NCBI GenBank assembly: GCA_946885665.1
Contig: CAMPGT010000225.1
Span: forward strand, 1 to 6,477
DNA from: an uncultured Chitinophagaceae bacterium
GTDB lineage: Bacteria; Bacteroidota; Bacteroidia; Chitinophagales; Chitinophagaceae
Direction of reading: 5' to 3'
DNA: 6,477 nucleotides
Shown here: positions 5,922 through 6,477 of the stretch, piece by piece
Layout: every line of letters starts with the position of its first letter
Numbering within the stretch: the first letter of the stretch is position 1
Notes under the pieces: model-generated
Told to the model about the DNA's origin: nothing
Databases searched by the model: none
What the model saw: only the letters and a program-made list of their open reading frames with translations
Translations under genes and position numbers: made by a program

Positions 5922-6461
5922 CTATTTGAAAAGTCCGCCGATGATACCGCCGGCGCCTCCGCCTGCAAACATCGATTGCAGATCTTTCAGATCCACGTCA
6001 CCGTCGTTGTCTTTGTCGAGATTTCCTGCACCAAAGCGGTTCAACAGCCCTTTAACGTCTATTCCTCCTGTTTTTCCGCCGCTCAGTTGGTTGAAGATAT
6101 CCTGGATGTCAAAACTATTGTCGGACGGATCGTTCGTTTTCCTGGCAAGCTGTTCCATGGCAGGCGGAATAACTTTGGATGCGGCGTCTTTTGCCTGATC
6201 TTCATTCATGCCAAACTTGCTTTGCAACTCTTCTGTGTAATTATTGGTTGCTTCATTAACAATGCCGGCGTTGCCGCCTCCCTTAAAGTAGCCCAGCACA
6301 TCGTTCAACCGGCCCGAAGCGAGGGCGTTTTGCAGCGTGGCGATGATCGAACTGCCACCCGCCTTCACGGCTTCTTCATTTTTTTCGTTGGGAATGGCGG
6401 GATTTTGAACAACGGCGTCGCCCGCGTAATTCTTCACCAGGTCAAGTAGTTTGTCTAGCAT
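5922..6461 (-). CDS. DUF937-like protein with C-terminal EF-hand/dockerin-like calcium loop
   Basis: This 179-residue protein has no signal peptide or membrane segment. The first two thirds are helical: MLDKLLDLVKNYAGDAVVQN, then KAGGSSIIATLQNALASGRL around 33-52, GYFKGGGNAGIV at 57-68, and a second helical block at 70-107. This resembles the DUF937 family, whose function is unknown. Residues 149-160 (DKDNDGDVDLKD) are a calcium-loop motif with acidic residues at positions 1, 3, 5, 7, 9 and 12 and Gly at 6, followed by LQSMF. That is one EF-hand or half a dockerin repeat. The end is very Gly-rich (FAGGGAGGIIGGLFK). ATG 6461-6459 is the only good start, with just 16 bp of upstream sequence in the window, so the promoter is not seen. 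It lies just upstream of the glycoside hydrolase gene. The calcium site is well supported; the overall role is unknown. Confidence 0.8.
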   Translation of the reverse strand: MLDKLLDLVKNYAGDAVVQNPAIPNEKNEEAVKAGGSSIIATLQNALASGRLNDVLGYFKGGGNAGIVNEATNNYTEELQSKFGMNEDQAKDAASKVIPPAMEQLARKTNDPSDNSFDIQDIFNQLSGGKTGGIDVKGLLNRFGAGNLDKDNDGDVDLKDLQSMFAGGGAGGIIGGLFK

Positions 6462-6477
6462 AAAAAATGATTTATAT

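Noticed and set aside
5832..6449. Plus-strand 205-codon ORF opposite the DUF937-like gene
   Set aside because: It spans two real minus-strand genes and their gap, and its sequence is Phe/Val/Cys-rich without a domain.

Overview
The window looks like an ordinary chromosomal segment of a Bacteroidota bacterium, probably of the Chitinophagaceae or a close relative. Three things suggest this: the genes lack Shine-Dalgarno sequences, a perfect Bacteroidota -7 element (TATATTTG) lies just upstream of one gene, and the gene families are typical of the group (MacB/FtsX-like permease, Tat-exported Gfo/Idh/MocA oxidoreductase, FKBP-type lipoprotein, secreted clan-A glycoside hydrolase). The taxonomic call is inference from gene content.

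Left part (1-3079). A minus-strand ABC transporter permease runs off the left edge and is divergent, across an 81-bp AT-rich gap, from a plus-strand pair. The pair is a Tat-signal Gfo/Idh/MocA oxidoreductase (480-1793) and, 35 bp later, a membrane-anchored cytochrome with seven CxxCH haem sites (1829-3079). Both products should act on the periplasmic side.

Middle part (3080-3763). This is the least conventional stretch. A 145-bp gap rich in dyads leads to an unrecognised 55-codon ORF (3225-3392). Then comes a well-formed Bacteroidota promoter driving what appears to be a decayed FKBP-type peptidyl-prolyl isomerase lipoprotein (3445-3700). It keeps the signal peptide, the start of the FKBP region and a charged C-terminal tail in another frame, but the catalytic middle is missing.

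Right part (3764-6461). A class I SAM-dependent methyltransferase with an apparent export signal (3764-4492) faces two minus-strand genes that are probably co-transcribed. These are a DUF937-like protein with a C-terminal EF-hand/dockerin-like calcium loop (6461-5922) and a secreted GH5-like glycoside hydrolase with a C-terminal beta-sandwich (5899-4508).

Most products carry export or membrane signals, so the window is mainly envelope, periplasmic and carbohydrate functions. I see no tRNA, rRNA, CRISPR array, insertion sequence or defence system, and no clear evidence of a wholly new system. The best leads are the decayed FKBP gene with its intact promoter, the small ORF with its dyad-rich leader, and the oxidoreductase/cytochrome pair.
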